The notes under the pieces: model-generated
The model's database searches: none
What the model saw: only the letters and a program-made list of their open reading frames with translations
What the model was told of the DNA's origin: nothing
Origin: JBBTXJ01 sp964636345
GTDB lineage: Bacteria; Patescibacteriota; Patescibacteriia; Magasanikbacterales; JBBTXJ01
DNA length: 24,464 bases
Reading direction: 5' to 3'
Assembly (NCBI GenBank): GCA_964636345.1
Contig: CAZWRL010000012.1
Coordinates: 1 to 24,464 of the forward strand
Translations under genes and position numbers: made by a program
Shown here: one piece after another, positions 22,864-24,464 of the stretch
Layout of the letters: every line of letters starts with the position of its first letter
How positions within the stretch are numbered: position 1 is the first letter of the stretch

Positions 22864-22892
22864 AGAATACCAAAAAAGACGCCGAAAGTCAA
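22864..22892 (-). promoter_or_regulatory. tRNA-Val promoter
   Basis: Minus strand TTGACT (22892-22887), 17-nt spacer, TATTCT (22869-22864), 10 nt before the mature tRNA 5' end, giving a precursor leader of about 4 nt. It probably also drives the homoserine dehydrogenase gene. Confidence 0.75.
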
Positions 22893-22968
22893 GGCCACAG
22901 AAGCCAAACTGTCGCGCGGAGCAGTCAATTCCGAACAAGTTAGTTTTGGTGCTGTAATTATACACTTT

Positions 22969-22987
22969 GCTCGAACTTTTTTCGAGC
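22969..22987. repeat. Short hairpin GCTCGAA/TTCGAGC
   Basis: A perfect 7-bp inverted repeat with a 5-nt loop, CTTTT. It sits just upstream (minus strand) of the isolated TATAAT at 22962-22957 and could be an operator or a remnant terminator. Confidence 0.45.
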
Positions 22988-23011
22988 GGAAACTGGACTA
23001 ATGCGGACTCG

Positions 23012-23053
23012 GTTTTGCGAAAACTATTTTTTGGGGAAAGGATTTCGCAAAAC
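23012..23053. repeat. 11-bp inverted repeat GTTTTGCGAAA/TTTCGCAAAAC
   Basis: Perfect 11-bp arms (23012-23022 and 23043-23053) with a 20-nt spacer, flanked on both sides by ACTCGG. The arms are long enough for a protein-binding or transposon-like end; no coding region is enclosed. Confidence 0.55.
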
Positions 23054-23084
23054 ACTCGGCTAATCTTTTTTGAATTCGGATGTC

Positions 23085-23127
23085 GCAAGCGGAGGAGAAG
23101 GGGTTTGGGGAGGAATCCTCCGCTTGC
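23085..23127 (-). repeat. 12-bp GC-rich inverted repeat downstream of the ATPase gene
   Basis: GCAAGCGGAGGA (23085-23096) and TCCTCCGCTTGC (23116-23127) are perfect 12-bp arms around a purine-rich 19-nt loop. It lies 35 nt past the ATPase stop. There is no T tract on the minus side, so it is a stabilising 3' hairpin or repeat element rather than a classic intrinsic terminator. The GGAGGA core resembles the outer arm of the element at 11381-11541. Confidence 0.55.
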
Positions 23128-23161
23128 TCCGCTGTTTTCTTTTGGGGAAATTCGGGCGGGA

Positions 23162-24464
23162 TTAAATTAACTTTCTTCGGTAAAAAAATTTCCGTATCTC
23201 CTCGACCAAGATAATTGATGAGGCAATTGGAATAATAATAAGCCATTCCGAAAGCGAAAGTGGTGTGGTGCGCAGGATGTTCTGCAGAAATGGCGTATAG
23301 AGCGCGGCAAATTGTAGAAATATGACTATCGCTGTGGCGCCGACCAGAAACTTATTGGAAAATGGATTCATTTGGAAAATGGATTTGCTTTCGGATCTGC
23401 AATTCCAAGCATTGAACCATTGGAACACTGCAAGCGTTGTGAGTGAAATTGTCAAAGCTTTGGTAAGGTCAGTTTCAAAGTATCCTTCGAAAAGATAGAG
23501 TGTTCCAATGGCCATCGGTAATGCCATCAAAAACATCCTTTGCGCCATAAGTCCATCCACAATCCATTTTTTAGGTCGCTCAAATTTTCCTTGCATGAGT
23601 CCTGTTTCTTTTGGCTCCATAGCGAGAGCAACATCAAGAAAACCATCAGTAACAAAATTCAGCCAGATGATTTGGGCGGCGAGAAGGGGTAGCGGGTATC
23701 CTAAAACAAGCGCACCCGTGATGACCAACACCTCGCCCGCACTCGTGGAAAAAAGATACAGAATAACTTTTTTAATTGTCTTATAAATTCCTCTGCCCTC
23801 TTCGGCGGCTGAAACTATACTTGCAAAGTTGTCGTCAAGAAGCACGATGTCCGATGCTTCCTTTGCCACCTCGGTTCCAATTTTCCCCATTGCCACACCA
23901 AGGTCTGCGGCAACAAGAGACGGCGCGTCATTCACGCCGTCTCCGGTCATGGCTACGATTTCCCCTCGTTTGCGATAAGCCCGAATGATGCGAAGTTTGT
24001 GATCCGGCGTAACCCGGGCAAAGACACTTGTGTGAGCGAGTTTTTCGGCCAGCTTATTATCGGACATTTTATCAATTTCTTCCCCAGTAAGGACACTGTC
24101 GCCTTCACACCAAATATCCGTCTCTTTCGCGATTGCCTGCGCCGTGAGACGATGATCACCCGTAATCATTACCACGCGCATATCTGCCGCTCGCACTCTT
24201 TGCATTGCTTCTTTAACTTCGGGACGAAGCGCGTCACTCATACCAAAAAAACCAACAAAAGTGAGCGATGGTATCGCATTCTCATCAACGCTCCGCTCAG
24301 TATCCGGATTTATGGCATAGGCAACTACCCGAAAACCTCCCTGGGCAAGATTATGGAAAACTGATTCTAATTCTTTTTTCTTTTCTCCGTTCAGAGTTTC
24401 GGTTTCATTTTTGTGCCAGATATTTTTACAAAGTTCAAGCACTTTCTCCGGTGCGCCAACGATA
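23162..24464 (-). CDS. P-type (P2, Ca2+-type) cation-transporting ATPase, N-terminal part beyond window
   Basis: 434 codons remain, reading in from the right edge (IVGAPEKVLELC, the KGAPE region of the nucleotide-binding domain). VVMITGDHRLTAQAIAKE, RVTPDHKL and the hinge motif MTGDGVNDAPSLVAADLGVAMG (near 23890-23950) follow. The phosphorylated DKTG segment is upstream, outside the window. The membrane half has helix M5 as YLFSTSAGEVLVITGALV and M6 as WLNFVTDGFLDVALAMEP. The Glu of M5 and Asn, Thr and Asp of M6 match Ca2+-site positions of SERCA-like pumps, while the M5 Asn (768 in SERCA) is Ser here. Four further helices precede a short basic tail. Ca2+ export is likely, but ion specificity is inferred. 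Confidence 0.9.
   Translation of the reverse strand, partial: IVGAPEKVLELCKNIWHKNETETLNGEKKKELESVFHNLAQGGFRVVAYAINPDTERSVDENAIPSLTFVGFFGMSDALRPEVKEAMQRVRAADMRVVMITGDHRLTAQAIAKETDIWCEGDSVLTGEEIDKMSDNKLAEKLAHTSVFARVTPDHKLRIIRAYRKRGEIVAMTGDGVNDAPSLVAADLGVAMGKIGTEVAKEASDIVLLDDNFASIVSAAEEGRGIYKTIKKVILYLFSTSAGEVLVITGALVLGYPLPLLAAQIIWLNFVTDGFLDVALAMEPKETGLMQGKFERPKKWIVDGLMAQRMFLMALPMAIGTLYLFEGYFETDLTKALTISLTTLAVFQWFNAWNCRSESKSIFQMNPFSNKFLVGATAIVIFLQFAALYTPFLQNILRTTPLSLSEWLIIIPIASSIILVEEIRKFFYRRKLI

Larger units (their letters stand above)
22854..23161. other. Intergenic region upstream of tRNA-Val
   Basis: 308 bp without a credible gene. It contains the tRNA promoter, an isolated TATAAT on the minus strand (22962-22957) without a good -35, and three inverted repeats listed separately. 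Short minus-strand readings here have no family resemblance and no Shine-Dalgarno, and are taken as chance. Confidence 0.6.

Noticed and set aside
22781..23161. tRNA-associated integrated element (attachment-site pair)
   Set aside because: No integrase gene and no repeated tRNA 3' fragment is present in the window.
22831..23246. Two minus-strand ORFs of 82-85 codons across the intergenic region
   Set aside because: They cross the tRNA, promoter and inverted repeats, overlap the ATPase end, and show no family or Shine-Dalgarno.

Overview
This window looks like chromosomal DNA from a Candidate Phyla Radiation (Patescibacteria) bacterium; I cannot place it more finely. Genes are packed tightly, often 1-4 nt apart or overlapping. 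The cell-surface gene content fits this group: a YraN, NusA and YidC block, stand-alone O-antigen-ligase-like proteins with TPR tails, a GT-C glycosyltransferase and a DUF5667-like secreted giant. TGA is used as a stop codon (for example prfA and yraN), so the code is standard. The window contains one run of exactly 100 N, a scaffold gap inside the giant gene.

Layout. (a) 1-5332, minus strand: a glycan cluster of two adjacent paralogous 766/767-residue Wzy/ligase-TPR proteins, followed by a family 2 glycosyltransferase that runs off the left edge. (b) 5342-8265, plus strand: back-to-back divergent promoters, then rpmE (L31), prfA (RF1) and a GT39-like membrane glycosyltransferase overlapping prfA by 4 nt. 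(c) 8307-9097, minus strand: a set of very small ORFs ending at a good terminator, and an unexplained structured intergenic stretch. (d) 9100-11283, minus strand: a third O-antigen-ligase-like protein behind a nucleotidyltransferase-fold protein. (e) 11284-11580: a terminator and a large inverted-repeat element. (f) 11581-15182, minus strand: small membrane protein, methyltransferase, membrane protein, yraN, then nusA and yidC. nusA has its own promoter and a terminator-like hairpin at the very 5' end of its leader. (g) 15268-20676, minus strand: a secreted protein of about 1,800 residues with a DUF5667-like region, a long coiled coil, a Kazal-like module and many cysteine-rich repeats. (h) 20850-22853, minus strand: a coiled-coil protein of unknown function, a homoserine dehydrogenase, and a tRNA-Val(UAC) directly upstream of the latter. 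(i) 22969-23127: three inverted repeats. (j) 23162 to the right edge, minus strand: the C-terminal part of a P-type (Ca2+-type) ATPase.

How it fits together. The glycosyltransferases and three Wzy_C-type proteins point to assembly and transfer of a surface glycan or protein O-glycan. The Ser/Thr/Cys-rich secreted giant is a possible acceptor or adhesion protein; this link is inference only. Expression signals are unusually readable. Many promoters match sigma-70 boxes with 17-18 nt spacers. At several genes the -10 box sits only 6-11 nt before the start codon, implying leaderless mRNAs. In two well-supported cases the TTGACA -35 box contains the TGA stop of the preceding gene.
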